Assembly: GCA_049315325.1 (NCBI GenBank)
Contig: JBMOKJ010000004.1
Coordinates: forward strand, 124,001 to 188,000
Length of the DNA stretch: 64,000 nucleotides
DNA from: CAXXIC01 sp049315325
GTDB lineage: Bacteria > Bacteroidota > Bacteroidia > Bacteroidales > UBA7332
Direction of reading: 5' to 3'
The number at the start of each line of letters is the position of its first letter. Position 1 is the first letter of the stretch. Below are positions 34,268 to 42,584 of this stretch, piece after piece. Under the pieces are notes generated by a model. It worked only from the letters and a program-made list of their open reading frames with translations. It was not told the DNA's origin and searched no databases. Both the position numbers and the translations under genes were made by a program.

Positions 34268-35143
34268 CTAATTAGCAAATTGAATTTCTCCCGGCATTCC
34301 TATTTTCAACGAACCGTCGTTCACCACACGAATCTTTACTGCATAAACTAGTTTCACGCGCTCTTCGCGGGTTTGGATGATTTTAGGCGTAAATTCAGCT
34401 TGTGAAGCAATCCATTCGATTTTGCCGTCGAGTTGTTTCAACGCATCTTTGCCGTCGATGCTGACGGTCACTTTCTGACCAATTTTAATGGATGAAAGTT
34501 GATTCTCGCTCACATAAACACGGAGAATCAATGAACTCAAATCTGCCAGTTTGCAAACTGCTTTTCCAGGAACGGCTAACTCGCCCAATTGGGTATATTT
34601 CTCGAGAATTGTTCCGTTGATGGGTGCTTTGACGGTGGCATTTTTGATTTTATCCTGCAAAACAGCCATTTGCGCTTTCACGGCTTCCGCTTGTTTGCGG
34701 ATAGCGTTTAGTTGTGTGGACGAAGCTCCTTTTTGCTTCTGAACGACAGCAATTTGACCATCCACATCGTCTTTCTGTTTAGCGGTGGCAGCACCGTCGG
34801 TCACCATTTTGTGGATGCGCGTTTGGTCTTTCGATAGATTGGCTATTTGCTGATCCGAAAGTGCCATTTGTGCATTGATGGTAGCCGTTTGCGCTTCGAT
34901 GGATTGCGTTTGCGCGGCAAGTTGCGACAGTTGCAATTCGAGATTAACGGTGTCGGTCACCGCGATGATATCTCCGGTTTTTACTGTTGCGCCCTCTTCG
35001 ATGGGCAGTGCCACGATTTTGCCACCGTTTTCGGCAGAGAGGGTTACTTCGTCTGTTTCGAAATTGCCATACGCATCGGGCAGGTTTTTGTTGCCTGTGC
35101 AGGCTGCTAAAAGTAGCAAGGGGAGGATGAATGCTTTTTTCAT
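34268..35143 (-). CDS. HlyD-type membrane fusion lipoprotein
   Basis: The 291-residue periplasmic adaptor has a lipoprotein signal ending LLAAC (Cys15). A biotinyl-lipoyl half motif follows (LSAENGGKIVALPIEEGATVKTGDII), then a long coiled-coil hairpin rich in Gln and Ala (about 70-165). The second lipoyl half comes next (ATVKAPINGTILEKYTQLGELAVPGKAV), then a beta-barrel. It bridges the ABC-2 permeases to the TolC-like protein encoded upstream. The layout resembles YbhG/YhiI of the ybhGFSR system. Confidence 0.93.
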   Translation of the reverse strand: MKKAFILPLLLLAACTGNKNLPDAYGNFETDEVTLSAENGGKIVALPIEEGATVKTGDIIAVTDTVNLELQLSQLAAQTQSIEAQTATINAQMALSDQQIANLSKDQTRIHKMVTDGAATAKQKDDVDGQIAVVQKQKGASSTQLNAIRKQAEAVKAQMAVLQDKIKNATVKAPINGTILEKYTQLGELAVPGKAVCKLADLSSLILRVYVSENQLSSIKIGQKVTVSIDGKDALKQLDGKIEWIASQAEFTPKIIQTREERVKLVYAVKIRVVNDGSLKIGMPGEIQFAN

Positions 35144-35325
35144 ATAGAATATTAATTGATTAACTGAGTAATTGAGTAATTGAATTTTGTAGGGTTGATT
35201 ATATCCTGATTTTTCTTAGTGAAACTTAGTGCCTTTAGTGTCTTAGTGGTTGAAATAAATTTCTTTGCGTTTCTCCGCGAATTCTTTGCGCTCTTTGCGG
35301 TTAAAAAAAATCTCTGCGGTTAAAA
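35144..35325. other. Second operon-internal spacer with dispersed repeat words
   Basis: The spacer contains GTCTTAGTGGTTG, CTTTGCGTTTCTCCGCG, CTTTGCGCTCTTTGCGG and CTCTGCGG in succession, closely related to the spacer at 34071-34267. No T-run hairpin is visible, so transcription is probably continuous from tolC to hlyD. Confidence 0.6.
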
Positions 35326-36588
35326 TTAAAACTCACCTTTGATAACTTTCAAATTCTCCTGACTTTGCAGTTGCTGAATCTTATGGATGGATAACGACAC
35401 TTTCGCTTGCAGCGAAGCGTTGAGGTCGCGCAGGTAGTCGGCGGAGGTAATCGTGCCGTTGTCGAGTGCCGATGCTGAGCGTTTGGCGATGTTCTCTTTC
35501 AGCGTAACAACTTGAGCATCCGATTCAAGTAGCTTGGTGAGTTTTTCCACTTGATTTTTCTCTTGAAGGAGAGATATATTCACCGCACGTTCGAAATTCT
35601 GTTGTTGAATGTCAATCAACTGTTTTTGCTTTTGCAAAGCCGATTTGTCGTGCTTTGTTTTGTTACCGTCCCAAAGATTCCACGACAGCGTGATGCCCAC
35701 CATATACCAATCTTTGAAGTTGTCGTTCAGCATATTCAGTCCTGGGCGACCGTATCCGGCTTGTCCGAAAGCGAAAAGGTTCGGCAACCGAGTATTGCTC
35801 AACAGTTGGGTGTTGGCATCAATTTTCTCTTTCTGTTGTGCGAAGAGTTTCAACTCGGGGCGGACAATAGCCGTTTCGAGATTGACAAGCTGTGTAGCTG
35901 GTTGCACATAAGCGGCAGATTCTGCAATGTTCTGACCTGTAATCAGCGACAGCAAGTCGGCAGTCGTTTTTTTACCTGCTTTCACTTCGGTCAGCTGTTG
36001 CTCGGTGAGGAGTTGCTCCGCTTTCAGGTTGTCGAGGTCGTTGAGTTGCCCCATACCGTTTTTCACCGCCGATTGAATTACTTTCAACCGTTCTTTCAGC
36101 AAATCAATTTTCAAGTTCGCGATGCGTTCGTTTTCCTGCAACATCAACGCCTGAAAGAAAAGCGAGTTGACCGTCTCTTTCACTTTATATAGATCGGTTT
36201 CGTTTTGCTGTTGTGCTACTTTCCGGTCGGCCTCTTCCACTTTTCTGCGGTTGCTGGTCATCCCGAAGTCATACAGTTTTTGCTTTACATCGACGTAGAG
36301 TTTGTACTGATCTTTCGCAAAGTCCGGTGCTGTGAATCCCGGTAACGGCAAACTTAACTTTGTCACTTCCGATTGGTAGGTTGCACGTCCCGTCAGGTCG
36401 ATTTGCGGTAGATTTGATGCTCCGATGCTCTGATTGCGCAGGGCAGAAAGCTCGTCAATAACGCCCGATTGCTTCAGCAAAGGATGGTTTTGCCGCGCCC
36501 ATTCTTGGCAATTTTCGAGGCTGATTTGCTGCGCATTGACGCCAAACAGTGCCAGCAGCGATAGGGTAGTCAGGATAATCTTTCTCAT
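35326..36588 (-). CDS. TolC-family outer-membrane efflux protein
   Basis: This 420-residue protein has a signal peptide ending at VNAQ (about residue 19), followed by the two OEP repeats with long amphipathic helices (LRNQSIGASNLPQIDLTGRA..., SNTRLPNLFAFGQAGYGRP). It should form the outer-membrane and periplasmic tunnel for the exporter. The start codon touches the stop of the tetR gene at 36588, so the two are translationally coupled. The gene order TetR-TolC-HlyD-ATPase-ATPase-permease-permease is a complete tripartite ABC export unit. Confidence 0.93.
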   Translation of the reverse strand: MRKIILTTLSLLALFGVNAQQISLENCQEWARQNHPLLKQSGVIDELSALRNQSIGASNLPQIDLTGRATYQSEVTKLSLPLPGFTAPDFAKDQYKLYVDVKQKLYDFGMTSNRRKVEEADRKVAQQQNETDLYKVKETVNSLFFQALMLQENERIANLKIDLLKERLKVIQSAVKNGMGQLNDLDNLKAEQLLTEQQLTEVKAGKKTTADLLSLITGQNIAESAAYVQPATQLVNLETAIVRPELKLFAQQKEKIDANTQLLSNTRLPNLFAFGQAGYGRPGLNMLNDNFKDWYMVGITLSWNLWDGNKTKHDKSALQKQKQLIDIQQQNFERAVNISLLQEKNQVEKLTKLLESDAQVVTLKENIAKRSASALDNGTITSADYLRDLNASLQAKVSLSIHKIQQLQSQENLKVIKGEF

Positions 36589-37175
36589 TATAGTATCATT
36601 TTTAATATCGTCTGTTTCAGAAACTCTTTTCGCTCTTGCAAGAATTGCGTGTAGGCTTCTGCGCTGTCGTTGAAGTAAATCAGTTGTACCAAATTGCGTG
36701 CTGCATAAGGGAATACCATCATCCCGATAATGCTCACGATAAATTGACGAGGGTCGAACCCGCTTTTGTTGTTGTTGCCAAAAATCTGGATAAATACGTT
36801 CGGGTTGAATTGTTGGCTCTCCATCACATCGCGGAGCGTTTGCGGATTTCGGTTGATTTCGTTAATCAGAAACTGGGGTACAAACGGATTGGCATCCAAC
36901 ATGTTAGTGTATTGCGTTACGATGGCTTCCGCCTTTTGTTCGATGGATATTTCTTTGTCCAATTCGCCTTTGATAGCTTGAAAAAATCCAGCGAATACCG
37001 ACTGAAACACCGCTCTAAACAATTGGTCTTTGCTCCGGTAATAGTAGTGTAGCAGAGCCTTGTTGATGCCCGCTTCGTCGGCAATCTCTTGCATGCGTGC
37101 GCCATCCATTCCTTTGGAGATGAACACAGTGCGAGCCGCCTCCAGAATTTTCGTTTCTGTACTTAAATCTTTCAT
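36588..37175 (-). CDS. TetR/AcrR-family transcriptional regulator of the export operon
   Basis: The 195-residue protein has an N-terminal helix-turn-helix (GARMQEIADEAGINKALLHYYYRSKDQLF, about residues 24-52) and a helical ligand-binding C-terminal domain. It is the first gene of the exporter operon and most likely represses it until a substrate binds. Candidate operators are the two similar sites at 37540-37603, about 365-430 bases upstream. A 178-base inverted-repeat element lies between those sites and the gene, so either the leader is long or a promoter lies closer that I cannot identify. Confidence 0.92.
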   Translation of the reverse strand: MKDLSTETKILEAARTVFISKGMDGARMQEIADEAGINKALLHYYYRSKDQLFRAVFQSVFAGFFQAIKGELDKEISIEQKAEAIVTQYTNMLDANPFVPQFLINEINRNPQTLRDVMESQQFNPNVFIQIFGNNNKSGFDPRQFIVSIIGMMVFPYAARNLVQLIYFNDSAEAYTQFLQERKEFLKQTILKMIL

Positions 37176-37261
37176 TGTTTTGTTTTTATTCTTGCCGCAA
37201 AGACACGAAGGCTCAAAGTTTCTTTTTCAGTAATAAGAAAAGGCAATTGTATTTCAAAATG

Positions 37262-37439
37262 AATAGAACGCGGATTAAACCGATTAAGCGGATAAGTGCG
37301 AATATTATTTGTACTGATTTGACACAGATATTTGTAATGCAAGCATCACCGATTAATTATTAGTTTGGAAATCTAATTCAACGCAGTTGAATAAAATCCG
37401 TTTATAACCAGCTTTATCAGCGCTAATCCGCGTTCTATT
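37262..37439. repeat. MITE-like element with perfect 16-bp terminal inverted repeats
   Basis: AATAGAACGCGGATTA (37262-37277) is the exact reverse complement of the right end (37424-37439). The 178-base element has no open frame. A diverged relative with similar ends is at 49024-49212. No target-site duplication is obvious. Confidence 0.7.
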
Positions 37440-37539
37440 TTTTAAATTTTCCAATTTCTATTGAATCATCTTTTCTAAATCAAACAATTACCATTCATGA
37501 GTTTATTCGTGTCTTAGAGTCTTTGTGTTGAAAATCAGA

Positions 37540-37603
37540 TTAACCAAACAGTTAAACTATTCGGCAAAGAAATGGATTATTTTTGATTTAACCAAATGGT
37601 TAG
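37540..37603. promoter_or_regulatory. Candidate paired TetR operators
   Basis: Two similar sites, TTAACCAAACAGTTAA (37540-37555) and TTAACCAAATGGTTAG (37588-37603), carry the TAACC-N-GGTTA type dyad common for TetR-family operators, spaced 48 bases apart. Between them lies TATTTTTG (37578-37585), a possible plus-strand -7 box for the TPR/PD40 gene. Which gene they control is inference. Confidence 0.45.
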
Positions 37604-37685
37604 ACTAAAAAGTTAATGGTTCGAATCACTTTTTTTTCGTGAACACAAGAATAAGTATTATTTTCGTGGAAAATATTCCAAGCAT

Positions 37686-39089
37686 ATGAAACACTTACCC
37701 ATCCTTTTGCTCCTTTGCGAAATTCTTGTTTTCGGTCGAGTGCATGCTCAACCGCTTGCCGATGCTAAGTCTTTTTACCAAAAAGGCGATTATGCAAAAG
37801 CCATTGAGATTTCAAACAAACAGTTGAAAACCAAGCCTAAAGATGCTAATTTTAACCAGATTGTGGGATTGAGTTCATACCAATTGGGTGATTACAAAAC
37901 TGCGGAAAAAGCGCTGCTGCTCTCTATTACGAAAACGTCGACTCCCGAGGCTTTTTACTATTTAGGCGAAATGTATTACCAAAACTACCGCTTTGCCGAA
38001 AGTGTGGATAACCTGACTAAATACATTGCTCACTCCAAAGCCGATCCGATGTTGAAAGCAAAAGCGGAAGCAATATTACCGTTTTCGCAAGTTGGGTCAC
38101 GATTAGTTAAAGGTGTGGAGCGTGTACAGATTATCGATAGCATAGTAGTTGATAAAACCAACTTTTTGCAATATTATCGCTTGAGTCAAGAGGCAGGAAA
38201 AGTGAAACCTACTGCTAATTTTACTTCGATGTATCAGAATCAACGAAACGACAAGGTGGTTTTTTCTCAAAAAACTGCTAATTCAGGTTACGATCTATTT
38301 TTGAAAAGTCGCCTGATGGATAGTTGGGGCGATACAGTGGCGTTGTCTAATAATGTGAATTCTGCTGCGAACGAAAACTTTCCGTATGTTCTTTCCGACG
38401 GCGTAACACTCTATTTTAGTTCCGACCGTGCGGGTTCAGTAGGTGGGTACGACCTGTTTGTGACTCGATACAATCTTGCAACAGAATCTTACCTCACTCC
38501 CGAGAATATCGGAATGCCGTTTAATTCGATTTACAACGATTATATGTTGGCAATTGACGAACAAAATAATATTGGTTGGTTTGCGAGTGATCGTTTCCAG
38601 CCTGCTAATAAAGTGGCGATTTACATATTTATTCCCAACGAAACAAAAACCATTGTCGAAAACGAATCTCCAGCGAGTTTAGCTCAGTTGGCCACGCTCC
38701 ACTCCATTCGTCAAACATGGAAAAAAGATGCCAATTATTCTGTTGTGTTGAATAAAATTGAGATGACTGCAGCCGATTCAATTCAACGAGTGAAAGGCGT
38801 TTCGTCCTTTCGTTGGGTGCTGAACGATCGCACGATTTACTATTCGTGGGGGCAGTTTAAGAGCGAAGATGCGAGAAACTATTATGTCGAATACCTTAAG
38901 ACGACGGATGTATTGCAGATGCTCCACACTCAGTTAGATGCTTTGCGCAAAGAGTTTTCTCAATCGACCAAAGCTCACCAAATGGAAATTTCATCTGCCA
39001 TTTTGGCTAGCGAAAAGCAAGAAGAAGAGATGCGCCTCAAACAACAAGAGTTGGAGCAAAAGGCGCGAAAAATAGAGTTAGCGAATTAA
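37686..39089 (+). CDS. Secreted TPR and PD40 (WD40-like beta-propeller) protein
   Basis: The protein (467 residues) has a signal peptide ending near RVHAQ (residue 22). About three TPR-like helical repeats follow (residues 23-125, e.g. AKSFYQKGDYAKAIEISNKQL), then a beta-propeller region with the PD40 hallmark YFSSDRAGSVGGYDLFVTRYN. A charged coiled-coil tail (EKQEEEMRLKQQELEQKARKIE) ends it. In Bacteroidetes this TPR-propeller arrangement is found in periplasmic or outer-membrane OmpA-associated proteins, including a T9SS component (PorE-like). The OmpA peptidoglycan-binding domain is absent here, so the role is uncertain. The stop overlaps that of the convergent hydrolase gene. Confidence 0.8.
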   Translation: MKHLPILLLLCEILVFGRVHAQPLADAKSFYQKGDYAKAIEISNKQLKTKPKDANFNQIVGLSSYQLGDYKTAEKALLLSITKTSTPEAFYYLGEMYYQNYRFAESVDNLTKYIAHSKADPMLKAKAEAILPFSQVGSRLVKGVERVQIIDSIVVDKTNFLQYYRLSQEAGKVKPTANFTSMYQNQRNDKVVFSQKTANSGYDLFLKSRLMDSWGDTVALSNNVNSAANENFPYVLSDGVTLYFSSDRAGSVGGYDLFVTRYNLATESYLTPENIGMPFNSIYNDYMLAIDEQNNIGWFASDRFQPANKVAIYIFIPNETKTIVENESPASLAQLATLHSIRQTWKKDANYSVVLNKIEMTAADSIQRVKGVSSFRWVLNDRTIYYSWGQFKSEDARNYYVEYLKTTDVLQMLHTQLDALRKEFSQSTKAHQMEISSAILASEKQEEEMRLKQQELEQKARKIELAN

Positions 39090-39640
39090 GCGATTTGCTC
39101 AAGAAAAGCACGCCCCTCGCGCCAATGTCCTAGATTTGACTCAGCATTGATGTGTCCTTTTGCACCAATGTTCACGAACTGACTTCCCCAAAAATCGGCT
39201 AATTCTCGAGCGCGGTCGATGTTGCAAAACTGGTCGTCGGTACTCGATACAACGATTGATTTAAACGGCAGTTGTTCTTTTGGAATGTTAGAGAACCCGT
39301 GTGTTGATAGTTTAAATTCCGAACTTTCGGTGTCAGCGGGTGCAATCAATAGAGCCCCTTTTATTTTCAACTTTGTGCGGTTTGCCCACATTACCAACGC
39401 CACGCAAGCAAGGCTGTGAGCTACAATAATGCTATCGGGCCCCAGTAGCGACACTTGACGTTCAATCGAATCTATCCACTCTTCAGCAACGGGTTTTAAC
39501 CAATCTTTTTGTTCAATGCGAATGAATTCTGGATTCTCTTGCTGCCAAAGTGATTGCCAGTGATTTGGTCCCGAGCTCCCATACCCAGGTGCAATAAGTA
39601 TCGGATGGTTGTATCTGTTTTGTATTGTATTATGGCTCAT
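39086..39640 (-). CDS. RBBP9/YdeN-family serine hydrolase
   Basis: This small alpha/beta hydrolase (184 residues) has an oxyanion region ILIAPGYGSSGPNHWQSLW near the start and the nucleophile elbow AHSLA (Ser76). The acid is in SSTDDQFC, and a histidine lies in GAKGHINAESNLGHW. The order fits the YdeN/RBBP9 family, whose natural substrates are largely unknown. It is cytoplasmic, with no signal peptide. The gene is convergent with the TPR/PD40 gene and their stop codons overlap by 4 bases. It is divergent from udk across a 231-base spacer. Confidence 0.88.
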   Translation of the reverse strand: MSHNTIQNRYNHPILIAPGYGSSGPNHWQSLWQQENPEFIRIEQKDWLKPVAEEWIDSIERQVSLLGPDSIIVAHSLACVALVMWANRTKLKIKGALLIAPADTESSEFKLSTHGFSNIPKEQLPFKSIVVSSTDDQFCNIDRARELADFWGSQFVNIGAKGHINAESNLGHWREGRAFLEQIA

Positions 39641-39871
39641 AAGTCGTATAATGTTTCATAATGCAAAGTTCCACTATTTTTATCCTCTAACCAATACAGT
39701 AGAATAGGTATTTTTCTACCCGAAATTGGGTATGAAATTGTCGTAAGTCTTTTTTTTTGCTTTTGTTTTCTCGTTTACTTGTCACTCGTTTACTAAATTT
39801 CTCTTCATTCACTTTTATAAAAAAAATTAAATACCTAATTTAGTGCCCTGTAAACTTATTCTACAGAAAAT

Positions 39872-40483
39872 ATGCTTGTTATCGGTATCGCTGGTGGAAC
39901 TGGATCGGGAAAAACGACAGTTGTCCGTAAGATTATGGAGTGTTTGCCAGAAGGCGAAGTAGTTGTTCTACCTCAAGATTCTTACTACCGCGACAATGCG
40001 GATATACCGCTCGAAGAGCGTTTGGTTGCGAATTACGACCATCCAGACGCCATCGAGTTTGAACTGCTCATCAAGCACCTGAAGGATTTGCGTAAAGGAA
40101 AGACTATTCAGCAGCCTATCTACTCTTACCTTACTTGCACCCGTTCCACCGAAACGATTACCATCAATCCGTGCCGCATTATTATTGTGGAAGGAATTTT
40201 GGTACTGACAAATCCCGAATTGCGCAAAATGATGGACATCAAGGTGTTTGTAGATGCCGATGCCGACGATCGCCTCATTCGGGTGATTTGTAGGGATATT
40301 ATCGAGCGCGGTCGTACCATCGAAAATGTGATTGAACGCTACGAATGCACTGTGAAACCCATGCACGATCAGTTTATCGAACCGACCAAACGTTATGCCG
40401 ATTTGATTGTGCCGCAAGGAGGTAACAACCACATCGCTATCGATATTTTAACCAAATACATCGAAAATAGGCTGCGCAATTAG
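39872..40483 (+). CDS. udk: Uridine kinase
   Basis: This cytoplasmic P-loop kinase of 203 residues phosphorylates uridine and cytidine in pyrimidine salvage. The P-loop GGTGSGKTT is at 8-16. The substrate segment LPQDSYYRD and the base-binding YDHPDAIEFELL follow, and IIVEGILVL forms the Walker B-like strand. The lid segment DRLIRVICRDIIERGRT is complete. It probably shares no operon with its neighbours: the hydrolase is divergent and the next gene starts 196 bases downstream. Confidence 0.95.
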   Translation: MLVIGIAGGTGSGKTTVVRKIMECLPEGEVVVLPQDSYYRDNADIPLEERLVANYDHPDAIEFELLIKHLKDLRKGKTIQQPIYSYLTCTRSTETITINPCRIIIVEGILVLTNPELRKMMDIKVFVDADADDRLIRVICRDIIERGRTIENVIERYECTVKPMHDQFIEPTKRYADLIVPQGGNNHIAIDILTKYIENRLRN

Positions 40484-40679
40484 GTCTGTTTGCTAAAATT
40501 CACACTATTTGTCATTCCAACGAGTTTTCAGAAACATTTTTTCTGATAAAACTTTTGCGCAATGCACTTTCAATCCCTAATTTTACATTCAAATTCATAG
40601 TAAACGAAGGGTGTCACGGTTTTCTACTTTGGCATGCCTTTTGCACAATGAGTTTGTATAACATTAATATTCTACAATT

Positions 40680-41360
40680 ATGCTTGGAATTTATTTGATT
40701 TTTGGTGTTTTCGCTCTTATTAGTTGGCTTATTCAAAGCCGATTACGCAGCAAATTTGATAAATATTCGAAAATTGCCATTCCTAATGGTATGACAGGTA
40801 AAGATGTGGCAGAGAAAATGCTCCGCGACAATATGATTTACGATGTGAAAGTGGTGTCTGTAGAAGGTCGTTTGACTGACCATTACAATCCTGCTGATAA
40901 AACGGTGAATCTTAGTGAAGATGTTTTTCATAGCAACAGTGTAGCTGCTGCTGCTGTGGCTGCTCATGAGTGTGGTCATGCCGTGCAACATGCCGATGCC
41001 TATTCGTTTCTCGAAATGCGTAGCAAATTGGTACCCGTAGTTAGTTTTGCTTCGAACTGGATGCAGTGGATTTTGCTAGGTGGAATTATATTGTTGAATT
41101 CGTTTCCACAGTTTTTGTTGTTTGGTATCTTCTTATTTGCAATGACTACCCTGTTTAGTTTTGTTACCTTGCCAGTCGAAATCAATGCCAGTAATCGCGC
41201 TATTGCATGGTTGAGTAACGCCGGAATCACCAACATCGAAACGCACGTTAAAGCGAAAGATGCTCTTAAATGGGCGGCTTATACTTATGTAGTAGCTGCA
41301 ATTGGATCGTTGGCCACTTTGATTTACTACATTCTGATTTATCTCGGTCGAAGAGATTAA
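40680..41360 (+). CDS. YugP-type membrane zinc metallopeptidase
   Basis: The 226-residue protein has an N-terminal transmembrane helix (residues 2-18), the zinc-binding motif HECGH (96-100) within VAAHECGHAVQH, and two or three C-terminal hydrophobic segments. The downstream ASNRAIAWL segment after FVTLPVEIN resembles the third zinc-ligand region of this family (neutral zinc metallopeptidase_2). The physiological substrate is unknown. The active site should face the cytoplasm or membrane interface. The gene is alone, with a large non-coding repeat region after it. Confidence 0.88.
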   Translation: MLGIYLIFGVFALISWLIQSRLRSKFDKYSKIAIPNGMTGKDVAEKMLRDNMIYDVKVVSVEGRLTDHYNPADKTVNLSEDVFHSNSVAAAAVAAHECGHAVQHADAYSFLEMRSKLVPVVSFASNWMQWILLGGIILLNSFPQFLLFGIFLFAMTTLFSFVTLPVEINASNRAIAWLSNAGITNIETHVKAKDALKWAAYTYVVAAIGSLATLIYYILIYLGRRD

Positions 41361-41379
41361 GTTTTATAACCCTATCGAA

Positions 41380-41419
41380 TCTCCCTATCTGGAATAAAAG
41401 GTGGGGAGATTTTTTTTGT
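41380..41419 (+). terminator. Probable terminator after the metallopeptidase gene
   Basis: AATCTCCC pairs with GGGGAGATT with a short bulge around a 15-20 base loop, and a run of T follows. Confidence 0.6.
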
Positions 41420-41494
41420 TATATAACGATTGGTGAGGTTACTTTCTTTATAAACAAAAGGCGAATGTTAATTAGACAGTATAATCGCTAGTCT

Positions 41495-42045
41495 AGTGGG
41501 GACAAATACTCCCGTCAAACGGGATCTTCGTTACTCTACAAAAAACAATCGTCAAAATCCTACAGATCTCAGATTCTGAGCAGCGGAAGTTTGACTTTCA
41601 TTTAACTACTCTTACTTTTTTTCTGCAGCAAAAAAAAGTAACAAAAAATGCCGCCGCTGTGGATAAAAAGCTAAAAATAGACTTCATTACGCTAAAACCA
41701 CCCAAACTCAACTTGACGAAATACGTCAAGTCTCAAACAAGGGTGATTTTTACGCTCCATTTCTTCCATTTTTTTTACGCTTTTTCTCCAAGGCGGATTT
41801 AGATTCTACCGGCTTGGATAGATTTCTCTACAACGAACACAACCAAAATCATAGTTTTTTCGCCAGTCCCAGTGGGGACAAACACAAATACCAAACGTCG
41901 AAATCCTGCAGAGTGAGAGAGTCCAACTACTAATATCTATATTAAGGAAAAATAATGTATGGACGATTGAGCGAGTTATTTCGATAAAAAAGCAATTTTG
42001 CTTACTTTTTTTGCTAAAAAAGTAAGACCCGCGGTAGCGAAAAGG
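41495..42045. repeat. Diverged duplicated hairpin-bearing module
   Basis: Two copies of the same order of short motifs occur. Copy 1 (about 41495-41660) has AGTGGGGACAAA, then CGTCAAAATCCTACAGA, then a hairpin TTACTTTTTT...AAAAAAAGTAA and CCGCCG. Copy 2 (about 41870-42043) has AGTGGGGACAAA, CGTCGAAATCCTGCAGA, a hairpin CTTACTTTTTT-TGCT-AAAAAAGTAAG and CCGCGG. The sequence between the copies contains ACGAAATACGT and a second set of inverted words. No open frame fits. Confidence 0.6.
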
Positions 42046-42137
42046 TTCATAAAATGATTTTTGAAGCATATTCGTACTTGAATATTCATGGGCTAGGGCT
42101 ATTTTTACCAAATCTGTTGTGAAATTGGAATCCACTA

Positions 42138-42168
42138 TTGCACATTTAGAAATAAAGTTTTATCTTTG
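42138..42168 (+). promoter_or_regulatory. Promoter of rplU-rpmA
   Basis: TTG (42138-42140), exactly 20 bases, then TATCTTTGC (42161-42169): a full Bacteroidetes consensus. The leader of about 80 bases has possible stems (AATAG with CTATT; CCTC-ACG-GAGG at 42219-42229) and could hold autoregulation by L21, which is inference. Confidence 0.8.
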
Positions 42169-42252
42169 CGCTCCGATTCCGAATAGGCTGATAAAGAGGT
42201 TGAATCTATTTTCACCCGCCTCACGGAGGTAAACTGTAATTTAGTATAGCAG

Positions 42253-42564
42253 ATGTACGTTATTGTAGACATTAAAGGACAACAGTTCAAAGCCGAAGCA
42301 GGCCGTCGATTGTTCGTTCACCGCTTGGAGGCCGAAAGAGGTGCTTCAGTGGAATTCGACCAAGTATTGTTGGTTGACAACGATGGTAAAGTGACTATCG
42401 GCGCACCAGTAGTAGCAGGCGCAAAAGTAGTAGTTGAAGTTCTTTCTCACGTGAAAGGCGAAAAAGTAATCATCTTCAAAAAGAAAAGAAGAAAAGGTTA
42501 CAAAAAACGCAACGGTCACCGTCAGTGCTTCACAGAAGTGTTAATCAAAGAAGTAGTAGCTTAA
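42253..42564 (+). CDS. rplU: Large ribosomal subunit protein L21
   Basis: The 103-residue protein shows the family opening MYVIVDIKGQQFKAEAGRRLFVHRL, the central FDQVLLVDNDGKVTIGAPVV and the basic C-terminal signature KKKRRKGYKKRNGHRQ that binds 23S rRNA. A GGAGG-like sequence at 42225-42229 is 23 bases from the ATG, too far for a Shine-Dalgarno role. rpmA follows 20 bases downstream, the usual pair. Confidence 0.97.
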   Translation: MYVIVDIKGQQFKAEAGRRLFVHRLEAERGASVEFDQVLLVDNDGKVTIGAPVVAGAKVVVEVLSHVKGEKVIIFKKKRRKGYKKRNGHRQCFTEVLIKEVVA

Positions 42565-42584
42565 TCCTGTAAACTTAAAGAAAA

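Larger units (their letters stand above)
41361..42130. other. Long non-coding region between the peptidase and rplU
   Basis: After the peptidase stop a weak hairpin (GAATCTCCC...GGGGAGATTTTTTTTG around 41380-41419) can serve as its terminator. The rest holds the duplicated hairpin module listed at 41495-42045. A 109-codon open frame on the minus strand (41806-42135) runs through these hairpins and shows no protein character. Confidence 0.6.

Noticed and set aside
41806..42135. 109-codon minus-strand frame before rplU
   Set aside because: It runs through hairpins and repeat modules and overlaps the region just before the rplU promoter; the sequence has no domain-like pattern.
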